Shown piece by piece: positions 28,179 to 36,704 of a DNA stretch of 64,000 nucleotides; the first letter of the stretch is position 1; each line of letters starts with the position of its first letter. Origin of the DNA: Baekduia soli (lineage in GTDB: Bacteria > Actinomycetota > Thermoleophilia > Solirubrobacterales > Solirubrobacteraceae); assembly GCF_007970665.1 (NCBI RefSeq), contig NZ_CP042430.1:1178001-1242000 (forward strand), given 5' to 3'. The position numbers and the translations under genes were made by a program. The notes beneath the pieces are model-generated. The model had not been told where the DNA came from. It was given only the letters and a program-made list of their open reading frames with translations, and did no database searches.

Positions 28179-28874
28179 CTACGGCCGCTGAGGCACAGCT
28201 CGCAGCACGAGCACGAACTGCAGGGCGAGGAACCCGGGACACCGGCGTACGAACGGGTCGCGGACCCGTCGCAATGACGGGACCCGTGACTCCAGGGGCA
28301 GCGGGGCGCCTGCCGGAAGCACCGTCCGGACGTCGAAGCCTGCACGGCGCGCCAGCTCCAGGGCGCTGTCGTACGTGAAGAAGCGCAGGTGCGTGCGGTC
28401 GAAGAGGCCGAAGTCCGCGTAGGGGAAGCGGCCGCGCAGCACCTCGCGCCGGGCGGTCCAGTGGCCGATGTTCGGCACGGAGATCACCGCGACCCCGTCC
28501 GGCGCCAGCAGGGTGCGCAGCCACGCCAGCACCGTCCACGGGTCGCGCAGGTGCTCGAGCACGTCGGCGCAGAGCACGACGTCGACGCCCGGCGCGGCGG
28601 CGGCGGCCACCGCGTCGTGCGTCTCGGGTGCCTCGAGGTCGCCGACGACGACCTTCGCGCACCAGGCGCGGGCCTGGGCCGCGGCCTCCGGGTCGACCTC
28701 GGCGCCGATCACCGTGCATCCGCGGCGCGTCAGATCGGCGGCCAGGTAGCCCGTCGCGCAGCCCACGTCGAGCACGCGCGCGCCGTCGGGCACCGCGGCC
28801 AGCGTCAGGCGGTGGCTGGCGGCCAGGCCGTGCTCGGCGACCAGGCCGGCGTAGGGGCCGCGGACGCCGCTCAC
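28179..28874 (-). CDS. Class I SAM-dependent methyltransferase
   Basis: 231 residues. SAM-binding motif I is VLDVGCATGYLAADL near residue 35, with the acidic loop IGAEVDPEA following, then VDVVLCADVLEHLRDP (motif II/post-II) and a C-terminal substrate part with a hydrophobic tail (GFLALQFVLVLRAV). The pattern resembles UbiE/Coq-type or glycan-linked methyltransferases (LRFFTYDSALEL is typical of the latter). Substrate unknown. GTG start overlaps the stop of YjbQ by four bases, so the two are coupled. Confidence 0.88.
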   Translation of the reverse strand: MSGVRGPYAGLVAEHGLAASHRLTLAAVPDGARVLDVGCATGYLAADLTRRGCTVIGAEVDPEAAAQARAWCAKVVVGDLEAPETHDAVAAAAAPGVDVVLCADVLEHLRDPWTVLAWLRTLLAPDGVAVISVPNIGHWTARREVLRGRFPYADFGLFDRTHLRFFTYDSALELARRAGFDVRTVLPAGAPLPLESRVPSLRRVRDPFVRRCPGFLALQFVLVLRAVPQRP

Positions 28875-29287
28875 TCGCCCCAGAGGGTCGCCAGCAGCGA
28901 CCGCGCGCCCCCTCGGTCACGGTGTTCGCACAGGTAGATGCCCTGCCAGGTGCCCAGCGCCAGGCGGCCGTCGCCGACCGGCAGGGTCAGCGACGGGCCC
29001 ATGAGCGAGGCCTTGATGTGGGCGGGCATGTCGTCGGCACCCTCCAGCGTATGGGTCCAGGGCAGGTCCTCGGGAACCGCGGCGTTGGCCCAGGTCTCGA
29101 AGTCGTCGCGGACGTCGGGAGAGGCGTTCTCGTTGAGGGTCAGCGACGCCGAGGTGTGCAGGATGTGCAGGTGCAGCAGGCCGATGCGGACGCCGGCCAG
29201 CTCGGGCAGCGCGCCGGTCACCTCGCGCGTGACGAGGTGGAAGCCGCGCGGGCGGGCCTGGAGGGTCAGCTCGCGCCGGGTCCACAT
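28871..29287 (-). CDS. YjbQ/UPF0047 family protein
   Basis: 138 residues. Signature HTSASLTLNENASPDVRDD and the closing GTWQGIYLCEHRDR, with the conserved histidines thought to form a metal site. Family members show weak thiamine-phosphate-synthase activity in vitro, but the physiological role is uncertain. ATG 29287 is the family start; CACACT lies 8 bases upstream, a weaker version of the leaderless -10 box. Coupled to the downstream methyltransferase. Confidence 0.9.
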   Translation of the reverse strand: MWTRRELTLQARPRGFHLVTREVTGALPELAGVRIGLLHLHILHTSASLTLNENASPDVRDDFETWANAAVPEDLPWTHTLEGADDMPAHIKASLMGPSLTLPVGDGRLALGTWQGIYLCEHRDRGGARSLLATLWGE

Positions 29288-29306
29288 GCCGCCAGTGTGG
29301 CGCAGA

Positions 29307-29603
29307 TCACGCCGGCTCCACGTCGCGGGGGATGCGGGCCACGCGCAGGTCGACGCGCGCCCCGGCGAACGGGACGCCCTCGGCCTCCAGCAGGGCGCGC
29401 TGGCGCGCGCCCTTGGCCAGCGAGCCGTCGGCGCGCACCACCCGCCACCACGGCACCTCCGCGGTGGTCGTCCGCAGGACCGTGCCGGTGAAGCGCGGAG
29501 CGCCGGGCGAGAGGTCGCCGTAGGTGCGCACGAAGCCCTCGGGGATCGCCCGCACGCGGTCCAGGACGTCCTGGGAAGCTGTGGCGATGGTCCGCACGGG
29601 CAC
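29307..29603 (-). CDS. Alkyltransferase-like (ATL) DNA-damage protein
   Basis: About 98 residues of the O6-alkylguanine-DNA alkyltransferase C-terminal domain. The DNA-binding helix-turn-helix (EGFVRTYGDLS) is present, but the reactive-cysteine motif P-C-H-R-V is replaced by P-W-W-R-V, so the protein cannot accept alkyl groups. ATL proteins instead flag O6-alkylguanine for nucleotide-excision repair. GTG 29603 or 29597 may be the start; either way the gene overlaps the start of the divergent DUF1028 gene by 11-17 bases. Confidence 0.82.
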   Translation of the reverse strand: MPVRTIATASQDVLDRVRAIPEGFVRTYGDLSPGAPRFTGTVLRTTTAEVPWWRVVRADGSLAKGARQRALLEAEGVPFAGARVDLRVARIPRDVEPA

Positions 29604-30483
29604 GTACTCGATCGTCGCACGCGACCCCGACACGGGCGAGCTGGGGGCCGCGGTGCAGTCGCACTGGTTCTCGGTCGGATCCATCGTGACGTGGGCGCGC
29701 CCCGGCGTCGGCGCGGTCGTCACGCAGTCCATCGCCGAGCCCGCCTACGGCCCGCGCCTGCTCGACGCGCTGGCCGCCGGGGCGGCGCCGCAGGCCGCGC
29801 TCGACGCGCTGCTGGCCGACGACGGCGCAGCCGGATACCGCCAGATCGCCGTCGTCGGGCCGGCCGGCGGGCCCGCGGTCCACACCGGGCCGGCCTGCAT
29901 CGCGTTCGCCGGGCACGCCACCGGCGACGGGTTCAGCGCCCAGGCCAACATGATGGCCTCCGAGGAGGTCTGGCCCGCGATGGCCCGGGCCTTCGCGGCG
30001 GCGGCCGGGCCGCTCCCGGCCCGCCTGATGGCCGCGCTGCGCGCCGCCGAGGCCGCGGGCGGCGACGCGCGCGGGCGCCAGTCGGCGGCGATGGTCGTCG
30101 TGCCGGCCTCCGGCGAGCCGTGGCAGCGCACCGTCGACCTGCGGGTCGAGGACCATCCCGAGCCGCTGGACGAGCTCGCGCGCCTGCTCGTCCTGCACGA
30201 CGCCTACGCGCTGGCGACGGAGGGCGACGACCTGACCGGGGAGGGCCGCCACGCCGAGGCCGCCGAGCGCTACCGCGCCGCCGCAGCGCTGGCGCCCGGC
30301 AACCACGAGCTGCTCTTCTGGGCCGGGCTGGCCGAGTTCACGCAGGGCGACCGCGAGGCCGGGCTGGCCAAGGTCCGCAAGGCCGTCGCGCTGCAGCCCG
30401 GGTGGCGCGAGCTGCTCGGCCGCCTGGGCCCGGACATCGCGCCCGGCGCCGGGGCGGTGCACGCGGCGTTGGAGCTCCGATGA
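29587..30483 (+). CDS. DUF1028 family protein (Ntn-hydrolase-like) with C-terminal helical part
   Basis: 298 residues. Residues 4-205 form the DUF1028 domain: TYSIVARDPDTGELGAAV, GAVVTQS, GFSAQANMM and RGRQSAAMVVV, a fold related to Ntn hydrolases. Residues 205-298 are helical and TPR-like (YRAAAALAPGNHELLFWAG), ending in a WRELLGRL segment. Biochemical activity is not established for the family. ATG 29587 with GGGAAG 9 bases upstream. The 180 bases after its stop hold no recognisable gene. Confidence 0.85.
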   Translation: MVRTGTYSIVARDPDTGELGAAVQSHWFSVGSIVTWARPGVGAVVTQSIAEPAYGPRLLDALAAGAAPQAALDALLADDGAAGYRQIAVVGPAGGPAVHTGPACIAFAGHATGDGFSAQANMMASEEVWPAMARAFAAAAGPLPARLMAALRAAEAAGGDARGRQSAAMVVVPASGEPWQRTVDLRVEDHPEPLDELARLLVLHDAYALATEGDDLTGEGRHAEAAERYRAAAALAPGNHELLFWAGLAEFTQGDREAGLAKVRKAVALQPGWRELLGRLGPDIAPGAGAVHAALELR

Positions 30484-30661
30484 GCCAGATGTGTGTGATC
30501 TCAGCCATGCAACGCGCTGCTGGCGGCCGGCCAGCCCTTCACGCCGATCACCGACGCCGTGGGGGCCTGCTCGCCGGCGAGCGCGTCGGGTGGGCCGGGC
30601 CGGCGGCGGCCACCCGGTGCGTCGCGATCGCCGCGGCCGCGTACCTGTGGGCCCGCCGCCT

Positions 30662-31042
30662 CTACGACCGCCGGGACGCCCGGAACGCCGGGTCGTCGGG
30701 CGCGGCGTAGCCGCCGGGGCCCTCGCGCAGCACGGCGGTGCGCAGCACGGCGCCGACGTCGATCGTCCCGTAGACGTGGGGGAAGGCCTCCCCGACGACG
30801 TCGGCGGTCTCGTGGCGCAACGGCGCGGTCAGGCGCGCCGGATCGACCACGAGCACCAGGAGGTCCCCGGCGCCCGCGAAGATGCGGTCGGCGGTCGCGA
30901 CGACCTGCGCGGGCGTCGAGCAGTGCAGGAAGCCCTCCGTCGCCAGCGAGTCCGCGGTCACGAACCCGTCGGCCCGGGCGCGCGCCCACGCCTCGGGCGT
31001 CGTGATGTGGAGGACGACCGCGTCCTCCGGGCGAGCGCTCAG
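30662..31042 (-). CDS. DUF952 family protein, probable CTG start
   Basis: About 126 residues. The family core is clear: VVLHITTPEAW, then SLATEGFLHCSTPAQV and AFPHVYGTIDVGAV. DUF952 proteins are small cytosolic proteins of unknown activity. No ATG, GTG or TTG precedes the conserved N-terminus in frame; the first in-frame GTG would remove it. A CTG at 31042-31040 overlaps the kgd stop as CTGA, the same four-base geometry used at other gene junctions here, and is taken as the start. Confidence 0.8.
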   Translation of the reverse strand: MSARPEDAVVLHITTPEAWARARADGFVTADSLATEGFLHCSTPAQVVATADRIFAGAGDLLVLVVDPARLTAPLRHETADVVGEAFPHVYGTIDVGAVLRTAVLREGPGGYAAPDDPAFRASRRS

Positions 31043-31053
31043 CGCTCGCCCGG
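31027..31053. repeat. 27-bp palindrome across the kgd stop / DUF952 start
   Basis: CCGGGCGAGCGCT and its exact complement around one C (13-bp arms). It covers the kgd stop codon and the probable CTG start. In RNA it would form a 12-bp stem with a 3-base loop, able to act as a terminator or to hide the DUF952 start until ribosomes finishing kgd open it. Confidence 0.65.
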
Positions 31054-34000
31054 GGTCTTGACGGGGTACATCGAGACCGGCACCGACAGGTCCAGCGCGG
31101 TGCGCAGGATGCGGTTCTGCTCGCCGGTGTGGGCGGCCGGGTAGCCCTCGCCCGGGCTCGCGCGCTCGGGGCGCCCGATGTAGCCGAAGGCGAGGTGGTC
31201 GGGCAGCACCTGCAGCAGGCGCGGCGACATGTGGGCACGGGCGCCCATGTTGCGCGGCTCCTCCTGGACCCAGACGACCTCGCGGAGGTTCGGGTAGGTG
31301 TTGATGAGCTCGAGCACCTGGCCCTCGGGGAAGGGGTACAGCAGCTCGATGCGCCCGATCGCGACGGCCTCGTTGTCCTCGCGCTGCGGGTGGCTGACGA
31401 GGTCGTAGTAGATCTTGCCCGTGCACAGCACCAGCCGCGTGACCTTCTCGATGGGCACGCGCGGCTCGCCGAGCACAGGGAAGAACTTGGACTCGGCCAG
31501 GTGCTCGATGCGGTTGGTGGCCTGCGGCAGGCGCAGCAGCGACTTGGGCGTGAAGATGATCAGCGGCCGCTGCTTGGTGATCCGCGCCTGGCGGCGCAGC
31601 AGGTGGAAGTACTGCGCCGGCGTGGTGAGGTTCGCCACGCGGATGTTGCCCTCGGCGGCCAGCTGCAGGAACCGCTCGATGCGGGCGCTGGAGTGCTCGG
31701 GGCCCGAGCCCTCGTAGCCGTGGGGCAGCAGGAGCGTCAGCCGCGAGGTCTGGCCCCACTTGGCCAGGCCCGAGATGATGAACTGGTCGATGATGACCTG
31801 CGCGCCGTTGGCGAAGTCGCCGAACTGCGCCTCCCACAGCACGAGCGTCTCGGGCGCCTCGGCCGAGTAGCCGTACTCGAACCCGAGCGCGGCGGTCTCG
31901 CTCAGCGGCGAGTTGTGCATCTCGATCGGGGCCAGCGCGCCGGGCAGGTTCTGGATCGGCGACACGGTCTGGCCGGTCTTGGCGTCGTGCAGGACGAGGT
32001 GGCGCTGGCTGAACGTGCCGCGCTCGACGTCCTGGCCGGTGAACCGGATCGGCGTGCCCTCCGTCAGCAGCGACGCGTAGGCCAGCGCCTCGGCGTGGGC
32101 CCAGTCGATGCCCCCGTCGGGCCCAGGGCCACGCGCCGGCGCTCGAGCTGCTTGACGAGCTTGGGGTGGACGGTGAAGCCCTCGGGCACCCGCAACAGCT
32201 CCTCGTTGAGGACGCGCAGGCGGTCGGCGTCGACGGCCGTGGGCACCTCGGGCGACGGCGAGCGGTCGAGCTGGTACTCGCCGGTCTGCTGCGTCACGCC
32301 GCCGGCGGCCTCGGCGGCCTTGATCTTGGCCTTGAGGTCCTGGTGCAGCGTGGTGAGCTCGTCCCAGATCGCCTGGGTCTGGCCGTCGACCTCGTCCTGG
32401 GTGACGGTGCCGTCGGCGACCAGGCGCTCGGCGAACAGCTCGGCGACGCGCTTGTGGCCCTTGATCTGGGCGTACATCTCGGGCTGCGTGTAGGCGGGCT
32501 CGTCGGCCTCGTTGTGGCCGAAGCGCCGGTAGCCGATGAGGTCGATGACCACGTCGTGGCCGAACTCCTCGCGGAACGCGAAGGCCAGGCGCACGGCGGC
32601 GATGGAGGCCTGCACGTCATCGGCGTTGACGTGGATGATCGGGACGTCGTAGCCCTTGGCGATGTCCGAGGCCCAGCGGGTCGAGCGCGACTCCTCCGGG
32701 TCGGTGGTGAAGCCGACCTGGTTGTTCTGCACGATGTGCAGCGTGCCGCCGACCTTATAGCCGTCGATGGCCTGGAGGTTCAGCGCCTCGGCCACGACGC
32801 CCTGGCCCGGGAAGGCCGCGTCGCCGTGCAGGACGATCGGCATCGCCGCGTCGGTGTCGCGGTGGGCGTGCGGGCCCTGGCGCGTGGTCTGGGCGGCGCG
32901 GGCGGCGCCCACGACCACGGGGTGGACGAACTCGAGGTGCGACGGGTTGCTCTCGAGGTTGACGAGGATCGACTCGCCGTTGGGCAGCTGGTAGGAGCCC
33001 TGCGCGCCGTGGTGGTACTTGACGTCGCCGGTGCCGCCCTGCGGGATCGTCGTGATCGCCTCGAGCGTCGAGGCGCCCTCGAACTCGGCGAAGATCGTCG
33101 CGTAGGGACGGCCGAGGTTGTGGGCCAGCACGTTGAGCCGGCCGCGGTGCGCCATGCCGACGACGACCTCGCGCGCCCCGTGGGCGGCGGCGAGCTGGAT
33201 CATCTCGTCGAGCATCGGGACGGTCATGTCCAGGCCCTCGACCGAGAACTGCTTCTGGCCGAGGTAGGCCTTGTGCATGAAGCGCTCGAAGGCGTCGACC
33301 TCGATCAGGCGCTTGAGCAGCGCCTTCTGCTCCTCGGTGGTCAGCGGCTTGCGGAACGCGCCGCCCTCGATCTTCTCGCGCAGCCAGGTGCGCTGGCGGT
33401 GGGAGGCGAGGTGCTCGATCTCGTAGGCGATCGTGCCGCAGTAGGTCTCGCGCAGGTGGGGCAGCGCGTCGGCCAGCGTCGCGCCCGGCACGTGCATCCG
33501 CAGGATCTTGGCGGGGATCTTGGCCAGGAGCTCGGGGGTGAGGCCCACGGTGTCGGGATCCAGCGCCGGGTCGCCCTCGGGCTCGGTGCCCAGCGGGTCG
33601 AGCCGGGCGGCCAGGTGGCCGTGGGTGCGGTGGGCCTTGAGCAGCGACGTCGCCGCCTGCACGGCCTGCAGCAGCTCCTCGTCGATGACGTTGGCGCGGC
33701 GATCGCCGGCGCGGGCGTCGCGCGCGGCGGCCGCGGCGGCGGCGGGCGCGGGCGGCGAGGGGACCGGCCCGAGCTCGGCGCCCAGCGAGGCGAAGACGCC
33801 GTCGTAGAAGCCGTTCTCGCCCTGGAGGTAGCCCTCGACGACCTGCAGGAAGCGGCCGGACTCGGCGCCCTGGATCACGCGGTGGTCGTACGTCGAGGTC
33901 ATGGTCATGACCTTCTCGGCGCCGATCATGTCGCCGATGTTGCCCAGGCCGACGGGGTAGGCGATCGAGCCGGTGGCCACGATCGTGCCGTTGCCCTTCA

Positions 34001-35350
34001 TGAGCCGCGGGACCGAGGCGATCGTGCCGATGCCGCCCGGGTTCGTCAGCTGGACGTTGGCGCCCGTGAGGTCGTCGGCGGTCAGCTTGTTCTCGCGCGC
34101 CTTGGCGATGAGGTCGTCGAAGGCGGCCTTGAAGTCCTGGAAGCTCAGCCGGCCCGCGTCGCGGATGACCGGCACCATGAGCGTGCGGCTGCCGTCCTTC
34201 TTCTCGACGTCGACGGCGATGCCCAGGTGGACGGCGTCGTCGTCGATGCGCGTCGGCTTGCCGTCGATCGTGTCGAAGTGGTGGGCCATCACCGGCATGT
34301 CCTGCTGGGCGGCCAGCGCGATCGCGTAGGCGATCAGGTGCGTGAAGGACACCTTCTGGCCGGCGTCCTTGAGCTGGCGGCGCCGCGCGTCCATCGTCGT
34401 GACGGTGATCGTGCGGAAGGACGTCGCGGTCGGGATCTCCCGCGAGTCGTCCATGTACTTGGCGAGCATCGCCGCGGCGCCCTTGAGCACCGTGTGCGAG
34501 CCGGCGGCCGGCGCGGCGGCGGACGCCGCGGCGCCGTTGCCCGACCGTGCGTCGAGCACGTCGCCCTTGGTGATGCGGCCCTGCGGGCCCGTGCCGGCGA
34601 CGCCGGCGAGGTCGATGCCCTCGGCGGCCGCGACGCGCGCCGCGACGGCCGAGACCTTGGAGAGGTCGGCGGGGGCGGTCGTCTCGGCGGGGCCGGTGGC
34701 GGCCGCGGCCGGGGTGCCGCCGCCGGGCACGGCGGGGCCGGCGCCGGCGCCGAGCTGCATCCGCGCGATGACCTGGCCGACGACGACCGTCTCGCCCTCG
34801 TCGGCGAGGATCTCGGTGATGGTGCCCGCGGCGGGGGCGGGCAGCTCCATGTCGACCTTGTCGGTGGAGATCTCGACGACCGTGTCGCCGTCGGAGACGT
34901 GGTCGCCGACCTTGACCGCCCACTCGAGGATCGTGCCCTCGGTGACCGACTCGCCGCCGGCGGGCGTCGTGATGTCGACGATCTCGCCCGTCGCGTCGCC
35001 GTCGCCGTCGCCGTCCGCCTGCTCGGGGCCTCGGGCAGCGTGGTCGCGGACGCACCACTCCCGTTGGCGCGGTTGCCGTTGGCCGTCGCCGCGCCGTCGC
35101 CGACGCTGATCTCGGCCAGCACGGAGCCCACCTGGACGGTGTCGCCCTCGGCGTGATGGATCTTCACGATGGTCCCGCTCGTGGGAGCGGGGACCTCGGC
35201 ATCCACCTTGTCGGTCGAGATCTCGACGAGCGTCTCGTCGGCCTCGATGGTGTCACCTTCCTGCTTGTGCCACTCCAGGATGGTGCCTTCCGTCACCGAC
35301 TCGCCCATGGCGGGGAGGGTGACCTCGATCACTGCGGCTTCGACGGCCAT
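31039..35350 (-). CDS. kgd: Fused 2-oxoglutarate dehydrogenase E2-E1 (Kgd) with two lipoyl domains, two frameshifts
   Basis: About 1437 residues once two single-base losses are repaired (35025-35028 and 32119-32121, both in C runs of the coding strand). In order: lipoyl domain 1 ([12 protein letters not shown]), lipoyl domain 2 ([12 protein letters not shown]), peripheral-subunit-binding domain ([18 protein letters not shown]), E2 catalytic domain ([13 protein letters not shown] keeps the histidine), then the thiamine-diphosphate E1 domain ([43 protein letters not shown]). It oxidatively decarboxylates 2-oxoglutarate to succinyl-CoA. Mycobacterial Kgd lacks the lipoyl and binding domains. ATG 35350; TAATAC promoter box about 30 bases upstream. 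DUF952 overlaps its stop. Confidence 0.93.
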
Positions 35351-35366
35351 GTCTCTTTGCTCGACT

Positions 35367-35675
35367 CTAGCGCTCGTTCGTATTAGCGGCGGTTAGGTTC
35401 CGGCGTCGCTCTTCCCGGATGAACTCCCACGAACCGACGAACGGTCCGACCGCGCCGATGACGGCCACGGCGACGGCGAGGCGCAGGGAGATGACGCGTG
35501 AGCGCAGGGCCTCGAGGCACAGCACGCACATGAGGATCCAGCCGACGCCGTGCGCGAGCCCGAAGACGAACTCGAAGGTGTGCAGTCCCGGGACCAGCCA
35601 GACGGTGAGCAGGATCGCGTACACGGTCGAGTGCGCGAAGGAGAGGTGCTTGAGGGTCTGGAAGGTGAGGCTCAC
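35367..35675 (-). CDS. DUF3817-type small membrane protein
   Basis: 102 residues with about three hydrophobic helices (roughly residues 14-33, 35-55 and 63-83) and a positively charged tail. [12 protein letters not shown] and [12 protein letters not shown] match the DUF3817 pattern of actinobacterial integral membrane proteins. GTG 35675 overlaps the Nudix stop by four bases. Its last codons contain a TAATAC box that may drive kgd. Function unknown. Confidence 0.75.
   Translation of the reverse strand: MSLTFQTLKHLSFAHSTVYAILLTVWLVPGLHTFEFVFGLAHGVGWILMCVLCLEALRSRVISLRLAVAVAVIGAVGPFVGSWEFIREERRRNLTAANTNER
35380..35385 (-). promoter_or_regulatory. -10 box TAATAC for kgd
   Basis: Minus-strand TAATAC, about 30 bases before the kgd ATG, inside the end of the DUF3817 gene. 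This implies a short leader, unlike the leaderless genes nearby; AAAGAGA lies just before the ATG. Confidence 0.45.
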
Positions 35676-36325
35676 GCCAGCAGCCGCGCCATGCGGCGCA
35701 GCGGTTCGTCGGCCTCGGGGGGCCATGCATCGATGTCGGCCGGCCACCAGGCATGCTCGTCGTGCTCGTCGTCGGGGACGACCGTGGCGCCCTCGGGCAG
35801 CCAGGCCTGGCCCACGAACATGACCGCCTGATGGGGCAGGCGCACCAGCGCCTCGCCCACGACACGATTCGGCGTGACCGACCACTCCTCCTGCAACTCG
35901 CGCGTGAGGGTGTCGAACGGGCTCTCGCCCTCGTCGACCGCGCCGCCCGCGCCCAGCGCCCAGCGCCCGGCCCAGGTCGACAGCCACGCCGCCCGCCGCC
36001 CGGCCAGCCAGCGGCCCTCGCTGTCGCGCGTGACGCAGAGCGCCGAGATCGACTGGGAGGCGTCGCCCTCCACCAGGCGCAGGGCCCAGCGCAGCGGCTG
36101 CAGCTCGAGCTCGAGCCCCGCGCCGGTGGCGCTGAAGCCCACCAGGCGCGCGGCGACACCGTCGTGGCTGGGCGAGCCGCGGTCGCGCAGGGCCCGGATC
36201 GCGGCGTCCGCGGCCTGCACGGTCGGCGCCGCGGGCTCGAACGGCTCGGGCCGCCAGACCACGCGCACCTGCGCGGCGTCCCAGGGGCCGCGGGCCAGCA
36301 GCGCGGGTGCGGGCGCTTGCGTCAT
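35672..36325 (-). CDS. Nudix hydrolase family protein
   Basis: 217 residues. The Nudix box fits G-x5-E-x7-R-E-x2-E-E: GAVDEGE, then seven residues, then RELQEEW near residue 140, which binds magnesium for pyrophosphate hydrolysis. The first 90 residues form a non-Nudix N-terminal part. Substrate unknown. ATG 36325 with TACCTT 9 bases upstream. Divergent from the DUF35 cluster with overlapping -10 boxes, and coupled to DUF3817 downstream. Confidence 0.85.
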   Translation of the reverse strand: MTQAPAPALLARGPWDAAQVRVVWRPEPFEPAAPTVQAADAAIRALRDRGSPSHDGVAARLVGFSATGAGLELELQPLRWALRLVEGDASQSISALCVTRDSEGRWLAGRRAAWLSTWAGRWALGAGGAVDEGESPFDTLTRELQEEWSVTPNRVVGEALVRLPHQAVMFVGQAWLPEGATVVPDDEHDEHAWWPADIDAWPPEADEPLRRMARLLA

Positions 36326-36334
36326 CGACGCTAC

Positions 36335-36340
36335 AAGGTA
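36335..36340 (-). promoter_or_regulatory. -10 box TACCTT, leaderless-type, for the Nudix gene
   Basis: Minus strand, 9 bases before the ATG at 36325; shares bases 36339-36340 with the -10 box of the divergent DUF35 gene. Confidence 0.55.
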
Positions 36341-36344
36341 CGCT
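36339..36344 (+). promoter_or_regulatory. -10 box TACGCT, leaderless-type, for the DUF35 cluster
   Basis: Ends 9 bases before the TTG at 36354 and so supports that unusual start. Confidence 0.55.
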
Positions 36345-36353
36345 CGCGACGCT

Positions 36354-36704
36354 TTGGAGCGCTCTCCCGCCGACGTCTTCGCCGAGCACTGCCGCCGTCA
36401 CGAGCTGGCCTACCAGGTCGATCGCGAGGGCCATCCGGTCTTCCGCCCGCGCGTGGGCCACGACACCTGGCGCGTCAGCGCCGGCCTGGGCACGGTGTAC
36501 GCGGTGACCGTCGTGCGCCGTCGCGGCGAGGACCCGCACACCCTGGCGCTCATCGACGTCGACGAGGGCTTCCGCATGATGAGCACGGTGGTCGGGCCTG
36601 CGCCCGAGGACGTCCGGGTCGGCCTGCGCGTGCGCCTGGCCTGGCGCGAGGACGGCGAGGTGCCCGTGCCCGTCTTCGAGCCGGCCGACGAGGTGGCGGC
36701 GTGA
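36354..36704 (+). CDS. DUF35 OB-fold protein, partner of the thiolase-like gene
   Basis: 116 residues, starting at TTG. The fold follows the DUF35 pattern: short helix, a stretch where a zinc ribbon normally sits, then an OB fold (SAGLGTVYAVTVVRR, ALIDVDEGFRMM, VRVGLRVRLAW). The zinc-ribbon cysteines are missing. DUF35 proteins bind CoA esters and form complexes with thiolase-like aldolases, as ChsH2 does with Ltp2 and BbsA with BbsB. The gene overlaps the thiolase-like gene by four bases (GTGA), as expected for complex partners. Confidence 0.78.
   Translation: MERSPADVFAEHCRRHELAYQVDREGHPVFRPRVGHDTWRVSAGLGTVYAVTVVRRRGEDPHTLALIDVDEGFRMMSTVVGPAPEDVRVGLRVRLAWREDGEVPVPVFEPADEVAA

Noticed and set aside
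30484-30661. Short frame after DUF1028 containing AAYLWARRLYDRRDARN
   Set aside because: No start, no homology I can name, and only 180 bases; possibly a decayed end of a gene, but unsupported.
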